DNA of 64,000 nt, from assembly GCA_030028905.1 (NCBI GenBank), contig JALDYZ010000011.1, positions 62,001 through 126,000 on the forward strand, written 5' to 3'. The notes under the pieces are model-generated. The model saw only the letters and a program-made list of their open reading frames with translations, was not told the origin of the DNA and did not search any database. Shown here piece after piece: positions 1 to 10,420 of the stretch. The position numbers were made by a program, and so were the translations under genes. The stretch is from Ferirhizobium litorale (lineage in GTDB: Bacteria; Pseudomonadota; Alphaproteobacteria; Rhizobiales; Rhizobiaceae). Position 1 is the first letter of the stretch, and each line of letters opens with the position of its first letter.

Positions 1-81
1 AAGCAGACCGACATGCGGAGCAACTTCATGGATTCATTTCCGCCCTTGACCACGGATGTACTGGCACTGGCGTCGAAATGA
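1..81 (+). CDS. C-terminal end of an unidentified protein (partial)
   Basis: Frame 1 is open from the left edge to a TGA at 79-81 and encodes 26 residues ending in TTDVLALASK. A strong intrinsic terminator begins 10 bp after the stop, which supports this being a true gene end rather than a chance open frame. The fragment is too short to assign to a family, and I do not recognise it. Confidence 0.4.
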   Translation, partial: KQTDMRSNFMDSFPPLTTDVLALASK

Positions 82-90
82 GTTGGGAAA

Positions 91-113
91 GGTCGGGCTT
101 GCCCGGCCTTTTT
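91..113 (+). terminator. Rho-independent terminator after the partial left-edge gene
   Basis: An 8-bp GC-rich stem (GGTCGGGC pairing with GCCCGGCC, one G-T wobble) with a minimal TT loop is followed directly by five T residues and another T-rich stretch. It lies just after the stop at 81, so it should end plus-strand transcription from the left-edge gene. Confidence 0.8.
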
Positions 114-140
114 GCTTTTCTTGCCCTTAAGAGCGCCGAA

Positions 141-170
141 AGGCCCGCTCCGGCATCCGAGAGCGGGCCT
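141..170 (-). terminator. Stem-loop downstream of the M20 dipeptidase gene
   Basis: A perfect 10-bp inverted repeat (AGGCCCGCTC and GAGCGGGCCT, 10-nt loop) starts 18 bp beyond the stop codon of the minus-strand M20 gene. On the minus strand it is followed only by TTT, so it is a weak intrinsic terminator or an mRNA 3'-end stabiliser. Confidence 0.6.
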
Positions 171-188
171 TGAATCATGCCGAACGGC

Positions 189-1577
189 TCAGGACGCGAG
201 GGCGTCCATGATGCGGATCCACGAACGGATCCCCTTGTGGAAGGACGAGAGGTCGTACTTCTCGTTCGGCGAGTGGATGCGGTCGTCGGAAAGTCCGAAA
301 CCGACGAGCAGCGATTCCATGCCGAGCATGCGCTGGAAATCGCCGACGATCGGGATCGAGCCGCCCATGCCGATTACGACCGCGGGCTTCGGCCATTCCC
401 TCGATAGGGCATCCTTCGCGGTGTTGAGCAGCGGTGAATCGTAGGAGAGGTGAATTGCCGGGGAACCGCCATGCGGATGGAACTCGACCTTGCAGTCTGC
501 CGGGATCTTCGAGCGTACGTAGGTGCGAAAGCTGTCACGGATCTTTTGCGGATCCTGGTCACCGACAAGACGGAAGGAAATTTTTGTGGACGCCTGGGCG
601 GCGATGACCGTCTTGAAGCCCTCGCCGGTATAGCCGCCGACAATGCCGTTGACTTCGGCCGTCGGCCGCGCCCAGGTCAGTTCCAGCACCGATCGCCCCT
701 GTTCACCAGCCGGAATGGAGAGGCCGACTTCCCCGAGGAATTTCTCCGCCGTGGTGCCGAGGTTGTCCCACATGGCCTTGATCTCGGTCGGTGTCTCGAT
801 CACGCCGTCATAGAAGCCCGGAAGGGTCACCCGGCCGGTTTCATCGTGCAGGCCGGCAATGATGCGGGCCAGGACGTGGATCGGATTTGCCGCCGCGCCG
901 CCAAAGTAACCGGAATGAAGGTCGCGGTCCGCGGCAGTGACGACCACCTCTTCGCCGACCAGGCCGCGCAGTCCGCCCGATATTGCCGGCGTCTCGCGAT
1001 CCCACATGCTGGTGTCGCAGACAAGTGCATAGTCGGCGCGCAGTTCGGCCGCATTAGCCTCAAGGAACGGCTTGAGCGAAGGCGAACCGGATTCCTCCTC
1101 GCCTTCGAACAGGATTGTCACGCGGCAAGGCAACTCGCCCTTGACTTCCTTGTAGGCTCGGCAGGCCTCCAGGAAGGTCATCAACTGGCCCTTGTCGTCT
1201 GCAGTGCCACGGCCGGTGATAACCTTGCGGCCATTGCCGAGATCCTTGATTTCCGGCGCGAAGGGATCGTTTTCCCAAAGGTTCAGCGGATCGACCGGCT
1301 GTACGTCATAGTGTCCATAGAAGAGCACGTGCGGGGCGTTTGCCTTGCCGGCCGGATGATGGGCGACGACCATCGGGTGCCCGGGGGTATCGCGCACGGA
1401 GGCTTCAAAGCCGAGCGTCGACAAGTCGGCGACCAGCCACTCGGCCGCCTTGCGGCACTCCGTCTTGTATGCCGGGTCCGTCGAAATCGACTGGATCCGC
1501 ACAAGGTCGAACAGCTTCTCGAGGCTCGAGGGCAGATTGCCGTCGGCACGATCGAGAATGGAGGAAATATCGGTCAT
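189..1577 (-). CDS. M20 family dipeptidase
   Basis: 462-residue zinc metallopeptidase of the M20/DapE/carnosinase group, expected to cleave dipeptides in the cytoplasm. The metal and catalytic motifs are in order: GHYDVQP near residue 90 (zinc His), GRGTADDKGQ (bridging Asp) and FEGEEESGSP (catalytic Glu plus ligand Glu), followed by the lid dimerisation domain and the C-terminal catalytic half. The frame is open far upstream, but the ATG at 1577 begins the conserved MTDISSIL N-terminus and is preceded by AAAGGG at the right distance. It is transcribed divergently from polA. Substrate specificity cannot be read from the sequence. Confidence 0.88.
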   Translation of the reverse strand: MTDISSILDRADGNLPSSLEKLFDLVRIQSISTDPAYKTECRKAAEWLVADLSTLGFEASVRDTPGHPMVVAHHPAGKANAPHVLFYGHYDVQPVDPLNLWENDPFAPEIKDLGNGRKVITGRGTADDKGQLMTFLEACRAYKEVKGELPCRVTILFEGEEESGSPSLKPFLEANAAELRADYALVCDTSMWDRETPAISGGLRGLVGEEVVVTAADRDLHSGYFGGAAANPIHVLARIIAGLHDETGRVTLPGFYDGVIETPTEIKAMWDNLGTTAEKFLGEVGLSIPAGEQGRSVLELTWARPTAEVNGIVGGYTGEGFKTVIAAQASTKISFRLVGDQDPQKIRDSFRTYVRSKIPADCKVEFHPHGGSPAIHLSYDSPLLNTAKDALSREWPKPAVVIGMGGSIPIVGDFQRMLGMESLLVGFGLSDDRIHSPNEKYDLSSFHKGIRSWIRIMDALAS

Positions 1578-2098
1578 ATCCGAACCCTTTCTTATGATTT
1601 GGCCGGACGATAGACGAAAGCGATAGCGGATTCGAGCTTCGAACAACAAATTTCCCGAGGAGAAATGCATGCCTGCTCGGCTTCCGGCGCATGTCTTGGC
1701 TTTCCGGTCACCCGGCACAAGGAGCGCCGGCGCGGCTTCGCAATCGCAGGGGATTGCAGATATCCAGGGAAGGTCGGCAAAGCGAAGCCGCCACGGCCTG
1801 GAGGTGGACCATGGCGGCTTGTAAATGGGGACAAAGGCCCGGAGAGGGGGATAGGCCTTTGTCCGAAGTCTGATGCGGCGGGGGACAAGCCGGCTTTCAG
1901 ACTGCGGCGTGATCTTGCGCGCCGGTCTATAATATCTGGGTCCGCTAAAGTGGTTTTTCAAGGGAAACGACGCTCGCGCCGGATTACAAATTGGTAACGT
2001 TTCGGTGAGTTGAAAAACCCCTTCAACCGTCAATTTCGGTCGGGGGCCTACGAAGTTTGTATGGACGGGTCAAAGCCCCCGCGCTATCCATCATCTCC
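1578..2098. other. Intergenic region between divergent M20 gene and polA
   Basis: 521 bp with no convincing gene. A TATAAT at 1928-1933 is a possible polA -10 box, but no good -35 sits 16-18 bp upstream. A 10-bp inverted repeat, GGTTTTTCAA (1952-1961) and TTGAAAAACC (2010-2019), spans the last 150 bp before polA, and its right arm also begins a small local dyad, GTTGAA-aaacccc-TTCAAC. An open frame continues upstream of the M20 start and a 51-codon plus-strand frame starts at 1669, but neither has convincing coding character. Confidence 0.5.
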
Positions 2099-5000
2099 AT
2101 GAAAAAAAGTGATCATCTCTTTCTCGTCGACGGCTCCGGCTTCATTTTTCGCGCATTCCATGCGCTGCCACCGCTCACCCGCAAATCCGACGGCCTGCCC
2201 GTCGGCGCCGTCTCCGGCTTCTGCAACATGTTGTGGAAGCTGATGACCGACGCGCGCGACACCTCGGTCGGAGTAACGCCCACCCACTTCGCCGTCATTT
2301 TCGACTATTCCTCGAAGACGTTCCGCAAGGAAATCTACGACGCCTACAAAGCGAACCGGTCCGCGCCGCCTGAAGAGCTGGTCCCGCAGTTCGGACTGAT
2401 CCGCGAGGCGACCCGGGCATTCAATCTGCCATGCATCGAGACCGAGGGCTTTGAAGCCGACGATATCATTGCCACATATGCACGTATGGCGGAGGCTGTC
2501 GGCGCCGACGTGACGATCATCTCGTCGGACAAGGACCTGATGCAACTCGTCTCCCCGAACGTCCACATGTACGACAGCATGAAGGACAAGCAGATCGGCA
2601 TTCCCGACGTTATCGAAAAGTGGGGCGTGCCGCCGGAGAAGATGATCGATCTGCAGGCACTGACCGGCGATTCGACTGATAATATCCCGGGCATTCCCGG
2701 CATCGGGCCGAAGACCGCGGCGCAGTTGCTAGCAGAATACGGCGACCTTGATACGCTGCTTGGGCGCGCATCCGAGATCAAGCAGCAGAAGCGTCGGGAA
2801 AGTATCATCGCCAATGCCGAACTTGCGCGCCTGTCTCGCTCGCTGGTGACCTTGCGAACCGACACGCCGATCGAAGTGCCTCTGGACGGGCTGCTGCTCG
2901 AGCCCCAGGACGGTCCGAAGCTGGTCGCGTTCCTTAAGGCGATGGAGTTCAACTCGCTGACGCGTCGTGTTGCCGACGCGACCGGCACGGACGCCGGTGC
3001 CGTCGAAGCAGCCGCGGTCAAGGTGCAATGGGGCAAGGACGCGCACGGACCCGATCTCGATGCTGCGCCCATCGACGGTGTCGAGCTGGACGACGCCACG
3101 AAAGCCTCACCCGGTTCCAATGGAACGGCGCGCCTCTCGCCTTCTCTCACGGCAGCCGGTCTGCCGACAGGTGCAGCACCCGTCGATCTGGCAACAATGC
3201 GGGCCGAACTGTTCGCGACGGCAAAGATCGACCACAGCGGGTATGTCACCATCCGCGACCTCGTCACCCTCGACGCGTGGATCGCCAAGGCACGCGAGAC
3301 GGGCCTCGTCGCCTTTGACACAGAGACGACTTCGCTCGACGCAATGCAGGCGGAAATCGCCGGTTTTTCGCTGGCGATTGCAGACAACGACGCCGATCCA
3401 TCGGGCCTTTCGATACGCGCGGCCTATGTACCCCTCGGCCACAAGACCGGACATGGCGACCTCCTGGGCGGCGGGCCGGCGGACAACCAGATTCCGCTCG
3501 CGGATGCGCTCGCCCGGCTGAAGGCATTGCTCGAGGACCCGTCGGTCCTCAAAGTCGGCCAGAATCTGAAATACGACTACCTGCTGATGCGGCGATACGG
3601 GATCATCATCGAGAGCTTCGACGATACCATGCTGATGTCCTACGCGCTCGATGCCGGTGACGGATCGCACGGCATGGACGGCCTGTCGGAGCACTTTCTC
3701 GGCCATACCCCAATTGCCTACAAGGACGTCGCCGGCAGCGGTAAGTCGCTCGTTACTTTCGACATGGTCGACATCGATCGGGCGACGGCCTATGCGGCCG
3801 AAGATGCCGACGTCACCCTGCGTCTCTGGATGGTGCTAAAGCCCAGGCTTGCGGCGGAAAAGCTGACGACCGTCTATGAGCGGCTCGAACGCCCGCTGCT
3901 GCCGGTGCTGGCCCGCATGGAAGAACGCGGCATTTCCGTCGACCGCCAGATTCTCTCGCGCCTGTCAGGCGAGCTTGCGCAGGGCGCGGCGGCGCTCGAG
4001 GACGAGATCTACCAGCTGGCCGGGGAACGCTTCAATATCGGCTCGCCAAAGCAGCTCGGCGACATTCTCTTCGGCAAGATGGGATTTCCGGGTGGCTCGA
4101 AGACCAAGACCGGCCAGTGGTCGACTTCGGCGCAGGTGCTGGAGGATCTGGCCGCCGCCGGCCAGGACCTGCCCCGCAAGATCGTCGACTGGCGCCAACT
4201 TACGAAACTTAAATCCACCTACACAGATGCGCTGCCGGGCTTCATTCATCCGGACACGAAGCGGGTGCACACCTCCTACTCGCTGGCAGCAACAACGACC
4301 GGGCGTCTCTCCTCCTCGGAGCCCAACTTGCAGAACATCCCGGTACGCACCGCGGAAGGCCGCAAGATCCGTACCGCCTTCGTCTCGACGCCGGGGCACA
4401 AACTGATCTCCGCCGACTACAGCCAGATCGAGTTGCGGGTGCTGGCCCACGTGGCCGACATTCCGCAGTTGAAGCAGGCCTTCGCCGAGGGCATGGACAT
4501 CCACGCGATGACCGCGTCCGAAATGTTCGGCGTACCCGTGGAGGGCATGCCGTCCGAGGTGCGCCGCCGCGCCAAGGCGATCAACTTCGGCATCATATAC
4601 GGCATCTCGGCCTTCGGCCTTGCCAACCAGCTTTCGATCGAACGCTCGGAAGCCGGCGACTACATCAGGAAATACTTCGAGCGCTTCCCGGGTATCCGCG
4701 ACTATATGGAAAACACCAAGGCTGTCGCCCGCGAAAAAGGCTATGTGGAAACCATTTTCGGTCGTCGCGTCCACTATCCGGAAATCAAGTCCTCCAATCC
4801 GCAGGTGCGAGCCTTCAACGAACGCGCCGCCATCAACGCGCCGATTCAGGGTTCGGCCGCCGACGTCATTCGCCGCGCCATGATCAAGATGGAACCGGCG
4901 CTGGCGAAGGCGGGTCTCGGCGAGCGCGTGCGGATGCTGCTGCAGGTGCATGACGAACTCATCTTCGAGGTCGAGGACAACGATGTGGAGCGGACGATGC

Positions 5001-5107
5001 CGGTCATCGTCTCGGTCATGGAAAACGCAGCCATGCCGGCCGTCGACATGAAAGTGCCGCTGAAGGTGGACGCCCGCGCCGCCTCCAATTGGGACGAGGC
5101 ACACTGA
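2099..5107 (+). CDS. polA: DNA polymerase I
   Basis: 1002-residue DNA polymerase I for Okazaki-fragment processing and repair synthesis. Three domains are visible. The 5'-3' exonuclease (about 1-300) has FLVDGSGFIFRAFHAL and SSDKDLMQL. The 3'-5' proofreading exonuclease (about 375-600) has an intact DTETTSLD near residue 407, GQNLKYD, and a YAAEDADVT motif. The family A polymerase (about 620-1002) has motif A SADYSQIELR near 772 and motif C QVHDELIF near 949. The frame extends to a TTG at 2057, but MKKSDHLFLVDGSG starting at the ATG of 2099 matches the family N-terminus. It is a single gene, convergent with pcaQ. Confidence 0.97.
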   Translation: MKKSDHLFLVDGSGFIFRAFHALPPLTRKSDGLPVGAVSGFCNMLWKLMTDARDTSVGVTPTHFAVIFDYSSKTFRKEIYDAYKANRSAPPEELVPQFGLIREATRAFNLPCIETEGFEADDIIATYARMAEAVGADVTIISSDKDLMQLVSPNVHMYDSMKDKQIGIPDVIEKWGVPPEKMIDLQALTGDSTDNIPGIPGIGPKTAAQLLAEYGDLDTLLGRASEIKQQKRRESIIANAELARLSRSLVTLRTDTPIEVPLDGLLLEPQDGPKLVAFLKAMEFNSLTRRVADATGTDAGAVEAAAVKVQWGKDAHGPDLDAAPIDGVELDDATKASPGSNGTARLSPSLTAAGLPTGAAPVDLATMRAELFATAKIDHSGYVTIRDLVTLDAWIAKARETGLVAFDTETTSLDAMQAEIAGFSLAIADNDADPSGLSIRAAYVPLGHKTGHGDLLGGGPADNQIPLADALARLKALLEDPSVLKVGQNLKYDYLLMRRYGIIIESFDDTMLMSYALDAGDGSHGMDGLSEHFLGHTPIAYKDVAGSGKSLVTFDMVDIDRATAYAAEDADVTLRLWMVLKPRLAAEKLTTVYERLERPLLPVLARMEERGISVDRQILSRLSGELAQGAAALEDEIYQLAGERFNIGSPKQLGDILFGKMGFPGGSKTKTGQWSTSAQVLEDLAAAGQDLPRKIVDWRQLTKLKSTYTDALPGFIHPDTKRVHTSYSLAATTTGRLSSSEPNLQNIPVRTAEGRKIRTAFVSTPGHKLISADYSQIELRVLAHVADIPQLKQAFAEGMDIHAMTASEMFGVPVEGMPSEVRRRAKAINFGIIYGISAFGLANQLSIERSEAGDYIRKYFERFPGIRDYMENTKAVAREKGYVETIFGRRVHYPEIKSSNPQVRAFNERAAINAPIQGSAADVIRRAMIKMEPALAKAGLGERVRMLLQVHDELIFEVEDNDVERTMPVIVSVMENAAMPAVDMKVPLKVDARAASNWDEAH

Positions 5108-5130
5108 GCGGATCGCACCGGCGGCGTTCG

Positions 5131-6060
5131 TCAGAAATGTCCGGCGATGGTGTTCACGTGCTCGCGGATGGTCTGCATCATCAGCGACAATGAGGGGCTG
5201 CGCTCGATGTTGGCCTGAGTGGTGAAGCCGACGGCACCGCGCGTCTCGCTCATGTCGATCTTCAGCTCGGCGAAACGACCACTCGTCAGTTCCTCCATGA
5301 CGACACCGCGGGAGATGATCCAGGCCGCGTCATGGCGACTGATATAGGCGCGACCGAAGGAGTCCGACACGGTTTCGATCATGTTGGGCAAATCGGGAAT
5401 GCCGTTGGTCAGCAGCAGGCGATCGACGAACGGCCGGATCACCGAACCGCGCGTCGGCATGAGCACCGTGTACTGGCCGAGTTCGCGGAGCGTGAAATGC
5501 CGGCGCTTGAGAAGGGGATGTTGCGGGCGCACGACGATCGTCACTTCTTCGGTGTAGAGCGGTTCGAAGTCGAGGCCGGTCATCAGTTCGGGCGCGGCAA
5601 GCCTGCCGACGACCAGGTCAAGCTCGCCCAAGCGAAGCGCATTGAGCAGCATCCGGTTTTCGCCCGAAACGATCGTCACCGGGCTGCCGGTGCCGATCGA
5701 AAGAAACTCGGCAACGACATCGGGCATGAAGGTGGCCGACGCGGTCGGAAGCGTGCCGATGCGCACCGGCGGGCCTTCGGATTTCTGGGCCTGTGCAATC
5801 GAATCCAGCCCCCTCTGGACCGAGGCGATGCTCTCGCCGGCGTGCCTCAGGAAGACTTCTCCGAAATGGGAAATCCGGATGCCGCGGCCGTCCTTTTCGA
5901 AAAGCGCGACGCCCAAGATGTCCTCGAGCTCGCGCACCGTCCGCGTCACCGCCGGCTGGGTGATGGCCAGCGCATCGGCGGCCTTGCCGACGCTTCGGTG
6001 CCGCGCCACTTCCAGAAAGGTCTGCAGGTGGCGGAACTTGATCCTGCTGTCCATATTCAT
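5131..6060 (-). CDS. pcaQ: LysR-type regulator of protocatechuate catabolism PcaQ
   Basis: 309-residue LysR-type regulator with an N-terminal winged helix-turn-helix (KFRHLQTFLEVARHRSVGKA, then ITQPAVTRTVRELE) and a periplasmic-binding-protein-like effector domain. PcaQ proteins activate pcaDCHG operons in response to a pathway intermediate (in Agrobacterium and Sinorhizobium, beta-carboxy-cis,cis-muconate and related compounds). The assignment rests on the N-terminus, which resembles known rhizobial PcaQ, and on its position divergent from pcaD with a 91-bp shared promoter region. Start is the ATG at 6060, with a second in-frame ATG at 6054. Confidence 0.93.
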   Translation of the reverse strand: MNMDSRIKFRHLQTFLEVARHRSVGKAADALAITQPAVTRTVRELEDILGVALFEKDGRGIRISHFGEVFLRHAGESIASVQRGLDSIAQAQKSEGPPVRIGTLPTASATFMPDVVAEFLSIGTGSPVTIVSGENRMLLNALRLGELDLVVGRLAAPELMTGLDFEPLYTEEVTIVVRPQHPLLKRRHFTLRELGQYTVLMPTRGSVIRPFVDRLLLTNGIPDLPNMIETVSDSFGRAYISRHDAAWIISRGVVMEELTSGRFAELKIDMSETRGAVGFTTQANIERSPSLSLMMQTIREHVNTIAGHF

Positions 6061-6151
6061 TCCATTTTCGTTATGAGATAAGGCGCAAATATCATTTTAC
6101 CATGCAAAAGTCATCGCATACCTTTCACCCAAGGCAGAGGAGAGCCTTTTC
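6061..6151. promoter_or_regulatory. pcaQ-pcaD divergent control region
   Basis: 91-bp AT-richer spacer between the divergent pcaQ and pcaD starts. It contains a LysR-type dyad TTAT-gag-ATAA at 6071-6081 and a second interrupted dyad ATGC-N10-GCAT at 6102-6119. Either could be part of the PcaQ binding site. I do not see a clear copy of the ATAACC-N4-GGTTAA site that I recall for Sinorhizobium. The pcaD ribosome binding site AGGAGAG ends the region. Confidence 0.5.
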
Positions 6152-6936
6152 ATGGCATTCGCAAAAATCAACGGAATCACGGTCCACTACGAGCTGATCG
6201 GCAATCCGGACAGCAAGAAACTCGTGGTGTTTTCAAACTCCCTCGGCACTGACTTCCGCATCTGGCTGCCGCTGTTCGACGAACTGGGCGACGATGTTTC
6301 CGTCCTTCTCTACGACTCTCGCGGTCATGGCCTGACGGAAACCGGAGATCCCGCCTTCACGATGGAAAATCTGGTAGATGACCTGATCGGTCTAGTCGAG
6401 CACCTCGGCATCAAGAAGGCCGTGTTCTGCGGCCTCTCGGTGGGGGGACTGATCGTCCAGGGCCTGTGGGGCAAGCGACCAGACCTCGTTAAAAAGATCA
6501 TCCTTTGCGACACTGCCGCGAAGGTCGGCAACGCCGAATCCTGGAACGGCCGAATCAAGACCGTTAATGAGAAGGGCATCGGCGCCATCGCCGAGGCAGT
6601 GATGAAGCTGTGGTTCACTCCGGATTTCCATGCGCAACGCACGGCTGACCTTGCCGGCTATTCGACCATGCTCGTGCGCCAGTCGGTCGAGGGCTACAAC
6701 GCCACCTGCGCGGCCATCCGCGATGCGGACTACACGGAAGCAGCACGCTCCGTGGCGGTGCCGACTTTGGTTCTCGTCGGTGACCAGGACGGTTCGACGC
6801 CACCCGATCTCGTGCGCGCAACGGCCGATCTCATTTCAGGCGCAGAGTTTGCCATAATCGAGGACTGCGGACATATCCCCTGCGTCGAGCAGCCGGAACA
6901 ACTGGCGGCCCTCATCGACTCGTTCATCAGAAAGGC

Positions 6937-6940
<4 letters not shown>
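6152..6940 (+). CDS. pcaD: 3-oxoadipate enol-lactonase
   Basis: 262-residue alpha/beta hydrolase that hydrolyses beta-ketoadipate enol-lactone to beta-ketoadipate. The nucleophile elbow is GLSVGG (Ser near residue 95), the acid lies in the VLVGDQDGSTP strand and the catalytic His in EDCGHIPCVEQPE near the C-terminus. It is the first gene of the pca operon, with AGGAGAG upstream of the ATG, and its stop overlaps the pcaC start (ATGA). Confidence 0.95.
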
Positions 6941-8093
<1,153 letters not shown>

Positions 8094-8094
8094 G

Positions 8095-8712
8095 ATGGTT
8101 CAGGATCTTGGACTTTTGAAGGAATCGGCCTCCCAGACGGCCGGACCCTATGTGCATATCGGCCTGACGCCCAACTTCAGCGATATCCGCGGCGTTTACG
8201 AGACCGATCTCGGCTCCGGCCCGCTCTACAACGACGGGGCCAAGGGCGAGCGGATCACCATCACCGGCCGAGTGTTTGACGGCGCCGGGATGCCATTGCG
8301 CGATGCCCTGCTGGAGATCTGGCAGGCCGATGCTGATGGCCTGTACAACAGCCCTTCCGAGCATCGTGGCAAGGCCGACCCGAACTTCGCCGGCTGGGGG
8401 CGCTGTCCGACGAACATGGACGACGGGACCTTCATCTTCGAAACCATCAAACCCGGCAAGGTTCCCTTCATCGACGGCCGGCCCATGGCGCCGCACGTGA
8501 CCTTCTGGATCGTCGCACGCGGCATCAATATCGGCCTGCACACGCGCATGTACTTTAGCGACGAGGAAGCGGCCAATGGAGCCGACCCAATCCTCACCCG
8601 CATCGAGCACAAGGTCCGCGTGCCGACGCTGATCGGCATCCGCAACGGCGATATCGTGACCTTCAACATTCACCTGCAAGGCGAACGGGAAACGATCTTC
8701 TTCGATAGCTGA
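8095..8712 (+). CDS. pcaG: Protocatechuate 3,4-dioxygenase alpha subunit
   Basis: 205-residue alpha chain of protocatechuate 3,4-dioxygenase. It has the same intradiol dioxygenase fold as PcaH (GQTAGPY-like SQTAGPYVHIGL start, DALLEIWQADADG, FETIKPGK) but lacks the full set of iron ligands, as expected for the non-catalytic chain that lines the active site. The frame opens earlier, but the ATG at 8095, one base after the pcaH stop and preceded by GGAGGG, gives the normal family N-terminus. Confidence 0.96.
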   Translation: MVQDLGLLKESASQTAGPYVHIGLTPNFSDIRGVYETDLGSGPLYNDGAKGERITITGRVFDGAGMPLRDALLEIWQADADGLYNSPSEHRGKADPNFAGWGRCPTNMDDGTFIFETIKPGKVPFIDGRPMAPHVTFWIVARGINIGLHTRMYFSDEEAANGADPILTRIEHKVRVPTLIGIRNGDIVTFNIHLQGERETIFFDS

Positions 8713-8753
8713 TCCCCCGCGCGAACGACAGAACAACCAAAAGGAAGAAACAG

Positions 8754-9608
8754 TTGGCCAAGTTCCTCTCGCTGAGCGAGGCGGTCGCCGAAAACCTGAA
8801 GGACGGCGATACCGTCGCCTTCGAAGGCTTCACCCACCTCATTCCGCATGCCGCCGCCCATGAGGCGATCCGGCAGGGTCGCAAGGACCTGACGCTGATC
8901 CGCATGACGCCCGATATCGTCTACGACCAGATGATCGGAAGGGGCATGGCGAAGAAGGTGATCTTCTCTTATGCCGGTAACCCGGGAGTTGGCCTGTTGC
9001 GGCGCCTGCGGGATGCGGTCGAGAACGGCTTCCCGCAGCGGATCGAAATCGAAGAGCACTCCCACGCAGCGATGGCCAATGCCTATGAGGCAGGCGCGGC
9101 TGGCCTTCCCTGTGCGGTATTTTGCGGCTATCGCGGTGCCGGGCTGAAGACGGTCAATCCGAATATCCGCTCGATCACATGCCCCTTCACTGGCGAGGAG
9201 CTGGCGGCGGTGCCATCGATACGTCCGGATGTGACGTTCATCCACGCGCAGAAGGCCAACAAGCGCGGCGACGTGCTGGTCGAGGGCATCATCGGCATCC
9301 AGAAGGAAGCGGTGCTGGCCGCCAAACGCGCGGTGGTGACGGTCGAGGAAGTGGTTGAAGACTTTGCCGACGTGCACCCGAATGCCTGCATCCTGCCCTC
9401 GTGGACTGTCACGGCGATCTCCGTCGTCCCGGGCGGCGCCCACCCCTCCTATGCCCATGGCTACTACGCACGCGACAACGCCTCCTATCTGGAATGGGAC
9501 GACATTTCCGCCGATCGCGATCGCTTCCACGCCTGGATGGAGGAAAACGTGATGAAGTCCTCTCCCGACGATTTTACGGGCCGCGTCGCGGGCCTGAGGA
9601 ACGAATGA
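8754..9608 (+). CDS. pcaI: 3-oxoadipate CoA-transferase subunit A
   Basis: 284-residue alpha subunit of a two-subunit family I CoA-transferase. It activates beta-ketoadipate to beta-ketoadipyl-CoA using succinyl-CoA. The sequence resembles the longer glutaconate CoA-transferase-like PcaI found in rhizobia rather than the short Pseudomonas form. The start is a TTG with AAGGAAG seven bases upstream, and no in-frame ATG gives the conserved AKFLSLSEAV N-terminus. Its stop overlaps the pcaJ start. Confidence 0.9.
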   Translation: MAKFLSLSEAVAENLKDGDTVAFEGFTHLIPHAAAHEAIRQGRKDLTLIRMTPDIVYDQMIGRGMAKKVIFSYAGNPGVGLLRRLRDAVENGFPQRIEIEEHSHAAMANAYEAGAAGLPCAVFCGYRGAGLKTVNPNIRSITCPFTGEELAAVPSIRPDVTFIHAQKANKRGDVLVEGIIGIQKEAVLAAKRAVVTVEEVVEDFADVHPNACILPSWTVTAISVVPGGAHPSYAHGYYARDNASYLEWDDISADRDRFHAWMEENVMKSSPDDFTGRVAGLRNE

Positions 9609-10420
9609 TGACAGAAATGTCCTTTACCTCTGACGAAATGATGACCATCGCCGCGTCGCGGGCGCTGACCAACGACGATGTGTGCTTCGTCGGCATCGGC
9701 GCGCCTTCGGCGGCCTGCAACGTCGCTCGGCTTACCCACGCTCCGGACATCACCCTGATCTACGAAAGCGGCACGATCGGCACCGCGCCGGACGTCCTGC
9801 CGCTATCGATCGGTGACGGCGAACTTTGCGACACCGCAGTCACCACCGTGTCGGTGCCGGAAATGTTCCGCTACTGGCTGCAGGGCGGCCGTATCTCGAT
9901 CGGCTTCCTCGGTGCGGCCCAACTCGACAGGTTCGGCAATATCAACACCACCGTCATCGGCGACTACGACAAGCCGAAAACTCGTCTTCCCGGCGGCGGC
10001 GGCGCGCCGGAAATCGCCACCTCGTCGGGCGAAATCTACATCACCATGAAACAGTCGCTCCGCGGCATGGTTGAAAAGATCGACTTCTACACCTCCTTCG
10101 GCCATGGTGACGGTGGCGACCACCGACAGCGCCTCGGCATCACCACAAAGGGCCCGACCCTGCTCATCACCGATCTCGCCGTCTGGCGTCCGGACCCGGT
10201 GACCAAGGAGTTCACCGTCGTGTCGCTGCATCCGGGGGTCAAGAAGGAAGACGTGCAGAAAACCTGCGGCTGGACCGTCACGTTCTGCGACACGCTGGAG
10301 GAAACGCCGGCACCCACCGAACTCGAACTGACAACGCTGCGCGATCTCAAGGCCCGTACCAAGGCTGCCCACGAGGGCGCCGGCAGCGGCAATCGCAAGG
10401 GAAAGCAGACCGATGGCTGA
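9605..10420 (+). CDS. pcaJ: 3-oxoadipate CoA-transferase subunit B
   Basis: 271-residue beta subunit of the CoA-transferase. The catalytic Glu of family I beta subunits lies in LIYESGTIGTAP, followed by the conserved QGGRISIGFLGAAQLDRFGNIN segment. Two adjacent ATG codons (9605 and 9608) can serve as start, and the first overlaps the pcaI stop. Its 3' end overlaps pcaF by 8 bp. Together PcaI and PcaJ perform the penultimate step of the pathway. Confidence 0.92.
   Translation: MMTEMSFTSDEMMTIAASRALTNDDVCFVGIGAPSAACNVARLTHAPDITLIYESGTIGTAPDVLPLSIGDGELCDTAVTTVSVPEMFRYWLQGGRISIGFLGAAQLDRFGNINTTVIGDYDKPKTRLPGGGGAPEIATSSGEIYITMKQSLRGMVEKIDFYTSFGHGDGGDHRQRLGITTKGPTLLITDLAVWRPDPVTKEFTVVSLHPGVKKEDVQKTCGWTVTFCDTLEETPAPTELELTTLRDLKARTKAAHEGAGSGNRKGKQTDG

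Noticed and set aside
450-1613. 387-residue plus-strand open frame
   Set aside because: It is antisense to the M20 dipeptidase gene, which has clear catalytic motifs; the frame exists because high-GC genes leave long open antisense frames.
1669-1824. 51-codon plus-strand frame in the M20-polA gap with GAGGAG in front of its ATG
   Set aside because: The ribosome-binding-like sequence is attractive, but the encoded Arg/Ser/Gly-rich peptide has no recognisable features and codon use is mixed.
2344-3387. 347-residue minus-strand frame inside polA
   Set aside because: Shadow of polA; composition is Ser/Ala/Arg-rich as expected from antisense reading.
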